Below, one piece after another: positions 1 to 14,320 of a stretch of DNA of 64,000 nucleotides. Each line of letters starts with the position of its first letter. Positions within the stretch are counted from its first letter, which is position 1. Source of the DNA: Megachile rotundata (lineage: Eukaryota > Arthropoda > Insecta > Hymenoptera > Megachilidae); NCBI RefSeq assembly GCF_050947335.1, contig NW_027473316.1, positions 1,488,001 through 1,552,000 of the forward strand, written 5' to 3'. The position numbers were made by a program, and so were the translations under genes. The notes below the pieces were generated by a model. The model saw only the letters and a program-made list of their open reading frames with translations, made no database searches and was not told the DNA's origin.

Positions 1-239
1 GTGATTGTATGATTGTGATTGTATGATTGTGATTGTATGATTGTGATTGTATGATTGTGATTGTTTGATTGTGATTGTATGATTGTGATTCTATGATTGT
101 GATTGTTTGATTCTGATTGTATGATTGTTATTGTATGATTCTGATTGTATGATTGTGATTGTATGATTCTGATTGTATGATTGTGATTGTATGATTGTGA
201 TTGTATGATAGTGATTGTATGATTGTTTCTGTATGATTG

Positions 240-800
240 TGATTGTATGATTGCGATTGTATGATTATGATTGTATGATTGTGATTGTATGATTGTGATT
301 GTGTGATTGTGATTGTGAGATTGTGATTGTATGATCGTGATTGTATGATCGTGATTGTGAGATTGTGGTTGTATGATTGTGATTGTATGATTGTGATTGT
401 ATGATAGTAATTGTATGATTGTGATAGTATGATTGCGATTGTATGATTGTGATTGTATGATTGCGATTGTATGATTGTGATCGTATGATTGTGATTCTTT
501 CATTGCGATTGTATGATTGAGATTGTATGATTGTGATTGTATGATTGTGATTGTATGATTGTGATTGTATGATTGTGATTGTATGATAGTAATTGTATGA
601 TTGTGATTGTATGATTGCGATTGTATGATTGTGATTGTATGATTGTGATTGTATGACTGTGATCGTATGATTGTGATTCTTTGATTGCGATTGTATGATT
701 GTGATTGTATGATTGTGATTGTATGATTGTGATTGTATGATTGTGATTGTATGATTGTGATTGCATGATTGTAATTGTATGATTGTGATTGTATGACTGT
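240..800. repeat. Block N, copy 1
   Basis: Begins with GATTGCG, ATTATG, GTGTG, GTGAG and two GATCGTG variants in order and ends near a GACTGTG unit. The same order recurs from ~6380 (offset 6174, then 6188) and from ~8955. Copies differ by whole 14-bp units. Confidence 0.7.
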
Positions 801-2243
801 GATCGTATGATTGTGGTTGTATAATTAAGGTTGTATGATTGTTTCTGTATGATTGTGATTGTATGATTGCGATTGTATGATTGTGATTGTACGATTGTGA
901 TTGTGTGATTGTGATTGTATGATTGTGATTGCATGATTGTGATTGTATGATTGTGATTGTATGATTGTGATTGTATGATTGTGATTGCATGATTGTGATT
1001 GTATGATTGTGATTGTATGATTGTGATTGCATGATAGTGATTGTATGATTGTGATTGTAGGATTGTGATTGTATGATTGCGATTGTATGATTGTGATTGT
1101 ATGATTGTGATTGTATGATAGTGATTGTATGATAGTGATTGTATGATTGTGATTGTATGATTGCGATTGTATGATTATGATTGAATGATTGTGATTGTAT
1201 GACTGTGATTGTGTGATTGTGATTGTGAGATTGTGATTGTATGATTTTGATTGTATGATGGTGATTGTATGATCGTGATTGTGAGATTGTGATTGTATGA
1301 TTGTGATTGTATGATTGTGATTGTATGATTGGGATCGTATGATTGTGATTGTAAGATTGTGATTGTGTGATTGCGATTGCATGATTGTGACTGTATGATT
1401 GTGATTGTATGATTGTGATTGTATGATTGTGATTGTATGATTGTGATTCTTTGATTGCGATTGTATGATTGTGATTGTATGATTGTGATTGTATGATTGT
1501 GATTGTATGATTGTGATTGTATGATTGTGATTGTATGATTGTGATTGTATGATTGTGATTGTATGATTGTGATTGTATGATTGTGATTGTATGATTGTGA
1601 TTGTATGATTGTGATTGTATGATTGTGATTGTATGATTGTGATTGTATGATTGTGATTGTATGATTGTGATTGTATGATTGTGATTGCATGATTGTGATT
1701 GTATGATTGTGATTGCATGATTGTGATTGTATGATTGTGATTGTATGATTGTGATTGTATGATTGTGATTGTATGATTGTGATTGTGTGATAGTGATTGT
1801 ATGATTGTTTCTGTATGATTGTGATTGTATGATTGTTTCTGTATGATTGTGATTGTATGATTGCGATTGTATGATTATGATTGTTTGATTGTGATCGTAT
1901 GATTGTGATTGTGTGATTGTGATTGTGAGATTGTGATTGTATGATCGTGAATGTGAGATTGTGATTGTATGATTGTCATTGAATGATTGTGATTGTATGA
2001 TAGTAATTGTATGATTGTGATTGTATGATTGCGATTGCATGATTGTGATTGTATGATTGTGATTGTATGATTGTGATCGTATGATTGTGATTCTTTGATT
2101 GCGATTGTATGATTGCGATTGTATGATTGTGATTGTATGATTGTGATTGTATGATTGTGGTTGTATGATTGTGATTGTATGATTGTGATTCTTTCATTGC
2201 GATTGTATGATTGTGATTGTATGATTGTGATTGTATGATTGTG
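800..2243. repeat. 1.44 kb block, copy 1 (repeats at +3220)
   Basis: Matches 4020-5463 at a constant offset of 3220 bp (230 units). It starts at GATCGTATGATTGTGG and ends where this copy has GATCGTAT and the other GATTGTAT. The only difference I found is T here versus A near 4940, so identity is about 99.9%. Confidence 0.85.
1457..1688. repeat. Pure-consensus tract, ~16 units
   Basis: Between a GATTGCGATT variant and a GATTGCATG variant every unit matches the consensus exactly. It is carried as part of the 1.44 kb block and recurs unchanged at 4677-4908. Confidence 0.85.
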
Positions 2244-3144
2244 ATCGTATGATTGTGGTTGTATAATTAAGGTTGTATGATTGTTTCTGTATGATTGTGA
2301 TTGTATGATTGCGATTGTATGATTGTGATTGTACGATTGTGATTGTGTGATTGTGATTGTATGATTGTGATTGCATGATTGTGATTGTATGATTGTGATT
2401 GAATGATTGTGGTAGTATGATTGCGATTGTATGATTGTGATTGTATGATTGTGATTGTATGATTGTGATCGTATGATTGTGGTTGTATAATTAAGGTTGT
2501 ATGATTGTTTCTGTATGATTGTGATTGTATGATTGCGATTGTATGATTGTGATTGTATGATTGTGATTGTATGATTGTGATCGCATGATTGTGATTCTTT
2601 GATTGCGATTGTATGATTGTTATTGTATGATTGTGATTGTATGATCGTGATTGTGAGATTGTGATTGTGAGATTGTGATTGTATGATTGTGATTAAATGA
2701 TTGTGATTGTATGATAGTAATTGTATGATTGTGATTGTATGATTGGGATTTTATGATTGTGATTGTATGATTGCGATTGTATGATTGTGATCGTATGATT
2801 GTGATTCTTTAATTGCGATTGTATGATTGTGATTGTATGATTGTGATTGTATGATTGTGATTGTATGATTGTGATTGTATGATTATGGTTGTATGATTGT
2901 GATTGTATGATTGTGATTCTTTCATTGCGATTGTATGATTGTGATTGTATGATTGTGATTGTATGATTGTGATTGCATGATTGTGATTGTATGATTGTGA
3001 TTGTATGATTGTGATTGTATGATTGTGGTTGTATGATTGTGATTCTTTCATTGCGATTGTATGATTGTGATTGTATGATTGTGATTGTATGATTGTGATT
3101 GTATGATTGTGATTGTATGATTGTGATCGTATGATTGTGGTTGT

Positions 3145-3730
3145 ATAATTAAGGTTGTATGATTGTTTCTGTATGATTGTGATTGTATGATTGCGATTGT
3201 ATGATCGTGATTGTGAGATTGTGATTGTGAGATTGTGATTGTGAGATTGTGATTGTATGATTGTGATTGAATGATTGTGATTGTGTGATAGTAATTGTAT
3301 GATAGTAATTGTATGATTGTGATTGTATGATCGTGATTGTGAGATTGTGATTGTGTGATTGTGATTGTATGATTGTGATTGTATGATTGTGATTGTATGA
3401 CTGTGATTGTAAGATTGTGATTGTGTGATTGCGATTGTATGATTGTGACTGTATAATTGTGATTGTATGATTGTGTTTGTATGATTGTGATTGTATGATT
3501 GTGATTGTATGATTGTGATTGTATGATTGTGATCGTATGATTGTGATCGTATAATTGTGATCGTATGATTGTGATCGTATGATTGTGATTGTATGATTGT
3601 GATTGTATGATTGTGATTGTATGATTGTGATTGTATGATTGTGATTGTTTGATTGTGATTGTATGATTGTGATTCTATGATTGTGATTGTTTGATTCTGA
3701 TTGTATGATTGTTATTGTATGATTCTGATT
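3145..3730. repeat. Module M copy (3.1 kb)
   Basis: Module M order: marker A; GATCGTG with GTGAG units; GAATG; GTGTGATAGTAATTG; GACTGTG; GTAAG; GTGACTGTATAATTG; GTGTTTG; a run of GATCGTAT units; GTTTGATTG; GATTCTATG; GTTATTG. This copy has three successive GTGAG units and is the earliest full one. It recurs at 5735 (+2590). Confidence 0.8.
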
Positions 3731-4019
3731 GTATGATTGTGATTGTATGATTGTGATTGAATGATTGTGATTGTATGATAGTAATTGTATGATTGTGATT
3801 GTATGATTGCGATTGTATGATTGTGATTGTATGATTGTGATTGTATGATTGTGATCGTATGATTGTGATTCTTTGATTGCGATTGTATGATTGCGATTGT
3901 ATGATTGTGATTGTATGATTGTGATTGTATGATTGTGGTTGTATGATTGTGATTGTATGATTGTGATTCTTTCATTGCGATTGTATGATTGTGATTGTAT
4001 GATTGTGATTGTATGATTG

Positions 4020-5463
4020 TGATCGTATGATTGTGGTTGTATAATTAAGGTTGTATGATTGTTTCTGTATGATTGTGATTGTATGATTGCGATTGTATGA
4101 TTGTGATTGTACGATTGTGATTGTGTGATTGTGATTGTATGATTGTGATTGCATGATTGTGATTGTATGATTGTGATTGTATGATTGTGATTGTATGATT
4201 GTGATTGCATGATTGTGATTGTATGATTGTGATTGTATGATTGTGATTGCATGATAGTGATTGTATGATTGTGATTGTAGGATTGTGATTGTATGATTGC
4301 GATTGTATGATTGTGATTGTATGATTGTGATTGTATGATAGTGATTGTATGATAGTGATTGTATGATTGTGATTGTATGATTGCGATTGTATGATTATGA
4401 TTGAATGATTGTGATTGTATGACTGTGATTGTGTGATTGTGATTGTGAGATTGTGATTGTATGATTTTGATTGTATGATGGTGATTGTATGATCGTGATT
4501 GTGAGATTGTGATTGTATGATTGTGATTGTATGATTGTGATTGTATGATTGGGATCGTATGATTGTGATTGTAAGATTGTGATTGTGTGATTGCGATTGC
4601 ATGATTGTGACTGTATGATTGTGATTGTATGATTGTGATTGTATGATTGTGATTGTATGATTGTGATTCTTTGATTGCGATTGTATGATTGTGATTGTAT
4701 GATTGTGATTGTATGATTGTGATTGTATGATTGTGATTGTATGATTGTGATTGTATGATTGTGATTGTATGATTGTGATTGTATGATTGTGATTGTATGA
4801 TTGTGATTGTATGATTGTGATTGTATGATTGTGATTGTATGATTGTGATTGTATGATTGTGATTGTATGATTGTGATTGTATGATTGTGATTGTATGATT
4901 GTGATTGCATGATTGTGATTGTATGATTGTGATTGCATGAATGTGATTGTATGATTGTGATTGTATGATTGTGATTGTATGATTGTGATTGTATGATTGT
5001 GATTGTGTGATAGTGATTGTATGATTGTTTCTGTATGATTGTGATTGTATGATTGTTTCTGTATGATTGTGATTGTATGATTGCGATTGTATGATTATGA
5101 TTGTTTGATTGTGATCGTATGATTGTGATTGTGTGATTGTGATTGTGAGATTGTGATTGTATGATCGTGAATGTGAGATTGTGATTGTATGATTGTCATT
5201 GAATGATTGTGATTGTATGATAGTAATTGTATGATTGTGATTGTATGATTGCGATTGCATGATTGTGATTGTATGATTGTGATTGTATGATTGTGATCGT
5301 ATGATTGTGATTCTTTGATTGCGATTGTATGATTGCGATTGTATGATTGTGATTGTATGATTGTGATTGTATGATTGTGGTTGTATGATTGTGATTGTAT
5401 GATTGTGATTCTTTCATTGCGATTGTATGATTGTGATTGTATGATTGTGATTGTATGATTGTG
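4020..5463. repeat. 1.44 kb block, copy 2
   Basis: Second copy of 800-2243. It carries a private T-to-A change near 4940 (GCATGAATG), the only difference noticed. Sequences outside the block differ, so both boundaries are sharp to within a few units. Confidence 0.85.
4677..4908. repeat. Pure-consensus tract inside 1.44 kb copy 2
   Basis: Same length and flanks as the tract at 1457-1688. It has not changed in unit number since the block was duplicated. Confidence 0.8.
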
Positions 5464-5734
5464 ATTGTATGATTGTGATTGTATGATTATGGTTGTATGA
5501 TTGTGATTGTATGATTGTGATTCTTTCATTGCGATTGTATGATTGTGATTGTATGATTGTGATTGTATGATTGTGATTGCATGATTGTGATTGTATGATT
5601 GTGATTGTATGATTGTGATTGTATGATTGTGGTTGTATGATTGTGATTCTTTCATTGCGATTGTATGATTGTGATTGTATGATTGTGATTGTATGATTGT
5701 GATTGTATGATTGTGATCGTATGATTGTGGTTGT

Positions 5735-6320
5735 ATAATTAAGGTTGTATGATTGTTTCTGTATGATTGTGATTGTATGATTGCGATTGTATGATCGTGA
5801 TTGTGAGATTGTGATTGTGAGATTGTGATTGTGAGATTGTGATTGTATGATTGTGATTGAATGATTGTGATTGTGTGATAGTAATTGTATGATAGTAATT
5901 GTATGATTGTGATTGTATGATCGTGATTGTGAGATTGTGATTGTGTGATTGTGATTGTATGATTGTGATTGTATGATTGTGATTGTATGACTGTGATTGT
6001 AAGATTGTGATTGTGTGATTGCGATTGTATGATTGTGACTGTATAATTGTGATTGTATGATTGTGTTTGTATGATTGTGATTGTATGATTGTGATTGTAT
6101 GATTGTGATTGTATGATTGTGATCGTATGATTGTGATCGTATAATTGTGATCGTATGATTGTGATCGTATGATTGTGATTGTATGATTGTGATTGTATGA
6201 TTGTGATTGTATGATTGTGATTGTATGATTGTGATTGTTTGATTGTGATTGTATGATTGTGATTCTATGATTGTGATTGTTTGATTCTGATTGTATGATT
6301 GTTATTGTATGATTCTGATT
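5735..6320. repeat. Module M copy (5.7 kb)
   Basis: Same variant order as at 3145, including three successive GTGAG units and the GATTCTATG, GTTATTG tail. Diverges from the 3145 copy near 6359 (GATTGTATG here, GATTGAATG there). Confidence 0.8.
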
Positions 6321-6379
6321 GTATGATTGTGATTGTATGATTGTGATTGTATGATTGTGATTGTATGATTGTGATTGTA

Positions 6380-6970
6380 TGATAGTGATTGTATGATTGT
6401 TTCTGTATGATTGTGATTGCATGATTGCGATTGTATGATTATGATTGTATGATTGTGATTGTATGATTGTGATTGTGTGATTGTGATTGTGAGATTGTGA
6501 TTGTATGATCGTGATTGTATGATCGTGATTGTGAGATTGTGGTTGTATGATTGTGATTGTATGATTGTGATTGTATGATAGTAATTGTATGATTGTGATA
6601 GTATGATTGCGATTGTATGATTGTGATTGTATGATTGCGATTGTATGATTGTGATCGTATGATTGTGATTCTTTCATTGCGATTGTATGATTGAGATTGT
6701 ATGATTGTGATTGTATGATTGTGATTGTATGATTGTGATTGTATGATTGTGATTGTATGATTGTGATTGTATGATAGTAATTGTATGATTGTGATTGTAT
6801 GATTGCGATTGTATGATTGTGATTGTATGATTGTGATTGTATGACTGTGATCGTATGATTGTGATTCTTTGATTGCGATTGTATGATTGTGATTGTATGA
6901 TTGTGATTGTATGATTGTGATTGTATGATTGTGATTGTATGATTGTGATTGCATGATTGTAATTGTATGA
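6380..6970. repeat. Block N, copy 2
   Basis: Recurrence of 240-800 inside the ~2.6 kb tandem unit. It opens with GATAGTG, GTTTCTG and GATTGCATG variants shared exactly with the copy at 8955. Confidence 0.7.
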
Positions 6971-8394
6971 TTGTGATTGTATGACTGTGATTGTATGATT
7001 GTGATTGTATGATTGTGATTGTATGATTGTGATTGTATGATAGTGGTTGTATGATTGTTTCTGTATGATTGTGATTGTATGATTGCGATTGTATGATTAT
7101 GATTGTATGATTGTGATTGTATGGTTGTGATTGTGTGATTGTGATTGTGAGATTGTGATTGTATGATTCTGATTGTATGATCGTGATTGTGAGATTGTGG
7201 TTGTATGATTGTGATTGTATGATTGTGATTGTATGATAGTAATTGTATGATTGTGATTGTATGATTGTGATTGTATGATTGTGATTGTATGATTGTGATT
7301 GTATGATTGTGATTGTATGATTATGATTGTATGATTGTGATTGCATGATAGTGATTGTATGATTGTGATTGTATGATTGTGATTGTATGATTGTGATTGT
7401 ATGATTGTGATTGTATGATTGCGATTGTGTGATTGTGATTGTATGATTGTGATTGTATGATTGTGATTGTATGATTGTGATTGTATGATTGTGATTGTAT
7501 GGTTGTGATTGTATGATTGTGGTTGTATGATTGTGATTGTATGATTGTGATTCTTTCATTGCGATTGTATGATTGTGATTGTATGATTGTGATTGTATGA
7601 TTGTGATTGTATGATTGTGATCGTATGATTGTGGTTGTATAATTAAGGTTGTATGATTGTTTCTGTATGATTGTGATTGTATGATTGCGATTGTATGATC
7701 GTGATTGTGAGATTGTGATTGTGAGATTGTGATTGTATGATTGTGACTGAATGATTGTGATTGTGTGATAGTAATTGTATGATTGTGATTGTATGATTGT
7801 GATTGTATGATTGTGATTGTATGATAGTAATTGTATGATTGTGATTGTATGATCGTGATTGTGAGATTGTGATTGTATGATTGCGATTGTATGATTGCGA
7901 TTGCATGATTGTGATTGTATGATTGTGATTGTATGATTGTGATCGTATGATTGTGATTCTTTGATTGCGATTGTATGATTGCGATTGTATGATTGTGATT
8001 GTATGATTGTGATTGTATGATTGTGGTTGTATGATTGTGATTGTATGATTGTGATTCTTTCATTGCGATTGTATGATTGTGATTGTATGATTGTGATTGT
8101 ATGATTGTGATTGTATGATTGTGATTGTATGATTGTGATTGTATGATTATGGTTGTATGATTGTGATTGTATGATTGTGATTCTTTCATTGCGATTGTAT
8201 GATTGTGATTGTATGATTGTGATTGTATGATTGTGATTGCATGATTGTGATTGTATGATTGTGATTGTATGATTGTGATTGTATGATTGTGGTTGTATGA
8301 TTGTGATTCTTTCATTGCGATTGTATGATTGTGATTGTATGATTGTGATTGTATGATTGTGATTGTATGATTGTGATCGTATGATTGTGGTTGT

Positions 8395-8905
8395 ATAATT
8401 AAGGTTGTATGATTGTTTCTGTATGATTGTGATTGTATGATTGCGATTGTATGATCGTGATTGTGAGATTGTGATTGTGAGATTGTGATTGTGAGATTGT
8501 GATTGTATGATTGTGATTGAATGATTGTGATTGTGTGATAGTAATTGTATGATAGTAATTGTATGATTGTGATTGTATGATCGTGATTGTGAGATTGTGA
8601 TTGTGTGATTGTGATTGTATGATTGTGATTGTATGATTGTGATTGTATGACTGTGATTGTAAGATTGTGATTGTGTGATTGCGATTGTATGATTGTGACT
8701 GTATAATTGTGATTGTATGATTGTGTTTGTATGATTGTGATTGTATGATTGTGATTGTATGATTGTGATTGTATGATTGTGATCGTATGATTGTGATCGT
8801 ATAATTGTGATCGTATGATTGTGATCGTATGATTGTGATTGTATGATTGTGATTGTATGATTGTGATTGTATGATTGTGATTGTATGATTGTGATTGTTT
8901 GATTG
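8395..8905. repeat. Module M copy, 3' truncated (8.4 kb)
   Basis: Follows the full module from marker A through the GATCGTAT run to GTTTGATTG, then passes into consensus units without the GATTCTATG and GTTATTG tail. This indicates an in-register deletion relative to the 5735 copy. Confidence 0.75.
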
Positions 8906-8954
8906 TGATTGTATGATTGTGATTGTATGATTGTGATTGTATGATTGTGATTGT

Positions 8955-9530
8955 ATGATAGTGATTGTATGATTGTTTCTGTATGATTGTGATTGCATGA
9001 TTGCGATTGTATGATTATGATTGTATGATTGTGATTGTATGATTGTGATTGTGTGATTGTGATTGTGAGATTGTGATTGTATGATCGTGATTGTATGATC
9101 GTGATTGTGAGATTGTGGTTGTATGATTGTGATTGTGTGATTGTGATTGTATGATAGTAATTGTATGATTGTGATAGTATGATTGCGATTGTATGATTGT
9201 GATTGTATGATTGCGATTGTATGATTGTGATCGTATGATTGTGATTCTTTCATTGCGATTGTATGATTGAGATTGTATGATTGTGATTGTATGATTGTGA
9301 TTGTATGATTGTGATTGTATGATTGTGATTGTATGATAGTAATTGTATGATTGTGATTGTATGATTGCGATTGTATGATTGTGATTGTATGATTGTGATT
9401 GTATGACTGTGATCGTATGATTGTGATTCTTTGATTGCGATTGTATGATTGTGATTGTATGATTGTGATTGTATGATTGTGATTGTATGATTGTGATTGT
9501 ATGATTGTGATTGCATGATTGTAATTGTAT
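8955..9530. repeat. Block N, copy 3
   Basis: Matches 6380-6970 at offset 2576 then 2562, so a single 14-bp unit was gained or lost inside the block. Confidence 0.7.
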
Positions 9531-10639
9531 GATTGTGATTGTATGACTGTGATTGTATGATTGTGATTGTATGATTGTGATTGTATGATTGTGATTGTAT
9601 GATAGTGGTTGTATGATTGTTTCTGTATGATTGTGATTGTATGATTGCGATTGTATGATTATGATTGTATGATTGTGATTGTATGGTTGTGATTGTGTGA
9701 TTGTGATTGTGAGATTGTGATTGTATGATTCTGATTGTATGATCGTGATTGTGAGATTGTGGTTGTATGATTGTGATTGTATGATTGTGATTGTATGATA
9801 GTAATTGTATGATTGTGATTGTATGATTGTGATTGTATGATTGTGATTGTATGATTGTGATTGTATGATTGTGATTGTATGATTATGATTGTATGATTGT
9901 GATTGCATGATAGTGATTGTATGATTGTGATTGTATGATTGTGATTGTATGATTGTGATTGTATGATTGTGATTGTATGATTGCGATTGTGTGATTGTGA
10001 TTGTATGATTGTGATTGTATGATTGTGATTGTATGATTGTGATTGTATGATTGTGATTGTATGGTTGTGATTGTATGATTGTGGTTGTATGATTGTGATT
10101 GTATGATTGTGATTCTTTCATTGCGATTGTATGATTGTGATTGTATGATTGTGATTGTATGATTGTGATTGTATGATTGTGATCGTATGATTGTGGTTGT
10201 ATAATTAAGGTTGTATGATTGTTTCTGTATGATTGTGATTGTATGATTGCGATTGTATGATCGTGATTGTGAGATTGTGATTGTGAGATTGTGATTGTAT
10301 GATTGTGACTGAATGATTGTGATTGTGTGATAGTAATTGTATGATTGTGATTGTATGATTGTGATTGTATGATTGTGATTGTATGATAGTAATTGTATGA
10401 TTGTGATTGTATGATCGTGATTGTGAGATTGTGATTGTATGATTGCGATTGTATGATTGCGATTGCATGATTGTGATTGTATGATTGTGATTGTATGATT
10501 GTGATCGTATGATTGTGATTCTTTGATTGCGATTGTATGATTGCGATTGTATGATTGTGATTGTATGATTGTGATTGTATGATTGTGGTTGTATGATTGT
10601 GATTGTATGATTGTGATTCTTTCATTGCGATTGTATGAT

Positions 10640-13600
10640 TGTGATTGTATGATTGTGATTGTATGATTGTGATTGTATGATTGTGATTGTATGATTATGG
10701 TTGTATGATTGTGATTGTATGATTGTGATTCTTTCATTGCGATTGTATGATTGTGATTGTATGATCGTGATTGTGAGATTGTGATTGTATGATTGCGATT
10801 GTATGATTGTGATTGTATGATTGTGATTGTATGACTGTGATTGTAAGATTGTGATTGTGTGATTGCGATTGTATGATTGTGACTGTATAATTGTGATTGC
10901 ATGATTGTGTTTGTATGATTGTGATTGTATGATTGTGATTGTATGATTGTGATCGTATGATTGTGATCGTATAATTGTGATCGTATGATTGTGATCGTAT
11001 GATTGTGATTGTATGATTATGATTGTATGATTGTGATTGCATGATAGTGATTGTATGATTGTGGTTGTATGATCGTGATTGCCTGATTGTGATTGTATGA
11101 TTGTGATTGTATGATTGCGATTGTATGATTGTGATTGTATGATTGTGATTGTATGATTGTGATTGTATGATTGTGATTGCATGATTGTGATTGTATGATT
11201 GTGATTGTATGGTTGTGATTGTATGATTGTGGTTGTATGATTGTGATTGTATGATTGTGATTCTTTCATTGCGATTGTATGATTGTGATTGTATGATTGT
11301 GATTGTATGATTGTGATCGTATGATTGTGATTGTATGATTGTGATTGTATGATTGTAATTGTATGATTGTGATTGTATGATTGTGATTGTATGATTGTGA
11401 CTGTTTGATTGTGATTGTATGATTGTGATTCTATGATTGTGATTGTTTGATTCTGATTGTATGATTGTTATTGTATGATCCTGATTGTATGATTGTGATT
11501 GTATGATTGTGATTCTTTCATTGCGATTGTATGATTGTGATTGTATGATTGTGATTGTATGATTGTGATTGTATGATTGTGATTGTATGATTGTGATCGT
11601 ATGATTGTGGTTGTATAATTAAGGTTGTATGATTATTTCTGTATGATTGTGATTGTATGATTGCGGTTGTATGATTGTGATTGTATGATTGTGATTGTAT
11701 GATTGTGATCGTATGATTGTGAATCTTTGATTGCGATTGTATGATTGTGATTGTATGATTGTGATTGTATGATTGTGATTGTATGATTGTGATTGTATGA
11801 TTGTGATTGTATGATTGTGATTGTATGATTGTGATTGTATGATTGTGATTGTATGATTGTGATTGAATGATTGTGATTGTATGATTGTGATTGTATGATT
11901 GTGATTGTATGATTGTGATTGTATGATTGTGATTGTATGATTGTGATTGTATGATTGTGATTGTATGATTGTGATTGTGTGATTGTGATTGTGAGATTGT
12001 GATTGTATGATCGTGATTGTATGATCGTGATTGTGAGATTGTGGTTGTATGATTGTGATTGTATGATTGTGATTGTATGATAGTAATTGTATGATTGTGA
12101 TTGTATGATTGTGATTGTATGATTGTGATTGTATGATAGTGATTGTATGATTGTTTCTGTATGATTGTGATTGTATGATTGCGATTGTATGATTATGATT
12201 GTATGATTGTGATTGTATGATTGTGATTGTGTGATTGTGATTGTGAGATTGTGATTGTATGATCGTGATTGTATGATCGTGATTGTATGATCGTGATTGT
12301 GAGATTGTGGTTGTATGATTGTGATTGTATGATTGTGATTGTATGATAGTAATTGTATGATTGTGATTGTATGATTGTGATTGTATGATTGTGATTGTAT
12401 GATTGTGATTGTATGATTGTGATTGTATGATTATGATTGTATGATTGTGATTGCATGATAGTGATTGTATGATTGTGATTGTATGATTGTGATTGTATGA
12501 TTGTGATTGTATGATTGTGATTGTATGATTGCGATTGTGTGATTGTGATTGTATGATTGTGATTGTATGATAGTGATTATATGATAGTGATTGTATGATT
12601 GTGATTGTATGATTGCGATTGTATGATTATGATTGAATGATTGTGATTGTATGACTGTGATTGTGTGATCGTGATTGTGAGATTGTGATTGTATGATTTT
12701 GATTGTATGATGGTGATTGTATGATCGTGATTGTGAGATTGTGATTGTGAGATTGTGATTGTATGATTGTGATTCAATGATTGTGATTGTATGATAGTAA
12801 TTGTATGATTGTGATTGTATGATTGCGATTGTATGATCGTGATTGCCTGATTGTGATTGTATGATTGTGATTGTATGATTGCGATTGTATGATTGTGATC
12901 GTATGATTGTGATTCCTTGATTGCGATTGTATGATTGTGATTGTATGATTGTGATTGTATGATTGCGATTGTATGATTATGGTTGTATGATTGTGATTGT
13001 ATGATTGTGATTCTTTCATTGCGATTGTATGATTGTGATTGTATGATTGTGATTGTATGATTGTGATTGTATGATTGTGATCGTATGATTGTGGTTGTAT
13101 AATAAAGGTTGTATGATTGTTTCTGTATGATTGTGATTGTATGATTGCGATTGTATGATTGTGATTGTATGATTGTGATTGTATGATTGTGGTTGTATGA
13201 TCGTGATTGCCTGATTGTGATTGTATGATTGTGATTGTATGATTGTGATTGTATGATTGTGATTGTATGATTGTGATTGTATGACTGTGATTGTATGATT
13301 GTGATTGTATGATTGTGATTGTATGATTGTGATTGTATGATTGTGATCGTATGATTGTGGTTGTATAATTATGGTTGTCTGATTGTTTCTGTATGATTGT
13401 GATTGTATGATTGCGATTGTATGATTGTGATTGTATGATTGTGATTGTATGATTGTGATTGTATGATTGTGATTGCATGATTGTGATTGCATGATTGTGA
13501 TTGTATGATTGTGATTGTATGATTGTGGTTGTATGATTGTGATTGTATGATTGTGATTCTTTCATTGCGATTGTATGATTGTGATTGTATGATTGTGATT

Positions 13601-14320
13601 GTATGATTGTGATTGTATGATTGTGATCGTATGATTGTGGTTGTATAATTAAGGTTGTATGATTGTTTCTGTATGATTGTGATTGTATGATTGCGATTGT
13701 ATGATCGTGATTGTGAGATTGTGATTGTATGATTTTGATTGTATGATGGTGATTGTATGATCGTGATTGTGAGATTGTGATTGTGAGATTGTGATTGTAT
13801 GATTGTGATTGAATGATTGTGATTGTGTGATAGTAATTGTATGATTGTGATTGTATGATTGTGATTGTATGATTGTGATTGTATGATTGTGATTGTATGA
13901 TAGTAATTGTATGATTGTGATTGTATGATCGTGATTGTGAGATTGTGATTGTATGATTGCGATTGTATGATTGTGATTGTATGATTGTGATTGTATGACT
14001 GTGATTGTAAGATTGTGATTGTGTGATTGCGATTGTATGATTGTGACTGTATAATTGTGATTGTATGATTGTGTTTGTATGATTGTGATTGTATGATTGT
14101 GATCGTATGATTGTGATCGTATAATTGTGATCGTATGATTGTGATCGTATGATTGTGATTGTATGATTGTGATTGTATGATTGTAATTGTATGATTGTGA
14201 TTGTATGATTGTGATTGTATGATTGTGATTGTTTGATTGTGATTGTATGATTGTGATTCTATGATTGTGATTGTTTGATTCTGATTGTATGATTGTTATT
14301 GTATGATCCTGATTGTATGA
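10640..14320. repeat. ~3.68 kb block, copy 1
   Basis: Tandem with the next copy. Markers at 11615, 13099, 13365 and 13645 recur at 15283, 16781, 17047 and 17327. The offset is 3668 early and 3682 later, a one-unit difference that lies in a consensus run (about 11.75-11.95 kb here, 15.4-15.66 kb in copy 2). It carries the left-domain-specific AATAAAGG marker. Confidence 0.85.
13645..14315. repeat. Module M copy (13.6 kb)
   Basis: Full module ending with GTTATTG then GATCCTG. It has an inserted GATTTTG, GATGGTG segment between the first GTGAG units, shared with the copies at 17327 and 23473. Confidence 0.8.

Larger units (their letters stand above)
5450..8105. repeat. ~2.6 kb tandem unit, copy 1
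   Basis: Holds module M at its start and block N in the middle. It is followed directly by a second copy (8106-10764). Matching offsets are 2660 at the start, 2576 in the middle and 2548-2562 towards the end, each a multiple of 14, so the copies differ by gain or loss of whole units. It spans most of the longest spurious open frame of the window (5739-8315, - strand). Confidence 0.75.
8106..10764. repeat. ~2.6 kb tandem unit, copy 2
   Basis: Second copy of 5450-8105, and the matching run continues slightly beyond one period. It diverges near 10764, where a GATCGTG unit opens the next block. Module M is shortened here. Confidence 0.75.

Noticed and set aside
5739..8315. 858-residue open frame on the - strand, the longest of many
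   Set aside because: It is wholly satellite, spells a degenerate 14-residue period, ends at a marker A stop, and equivalent frames overlap it in other phases. There is no codon bias, promoter or non-repeat domain.
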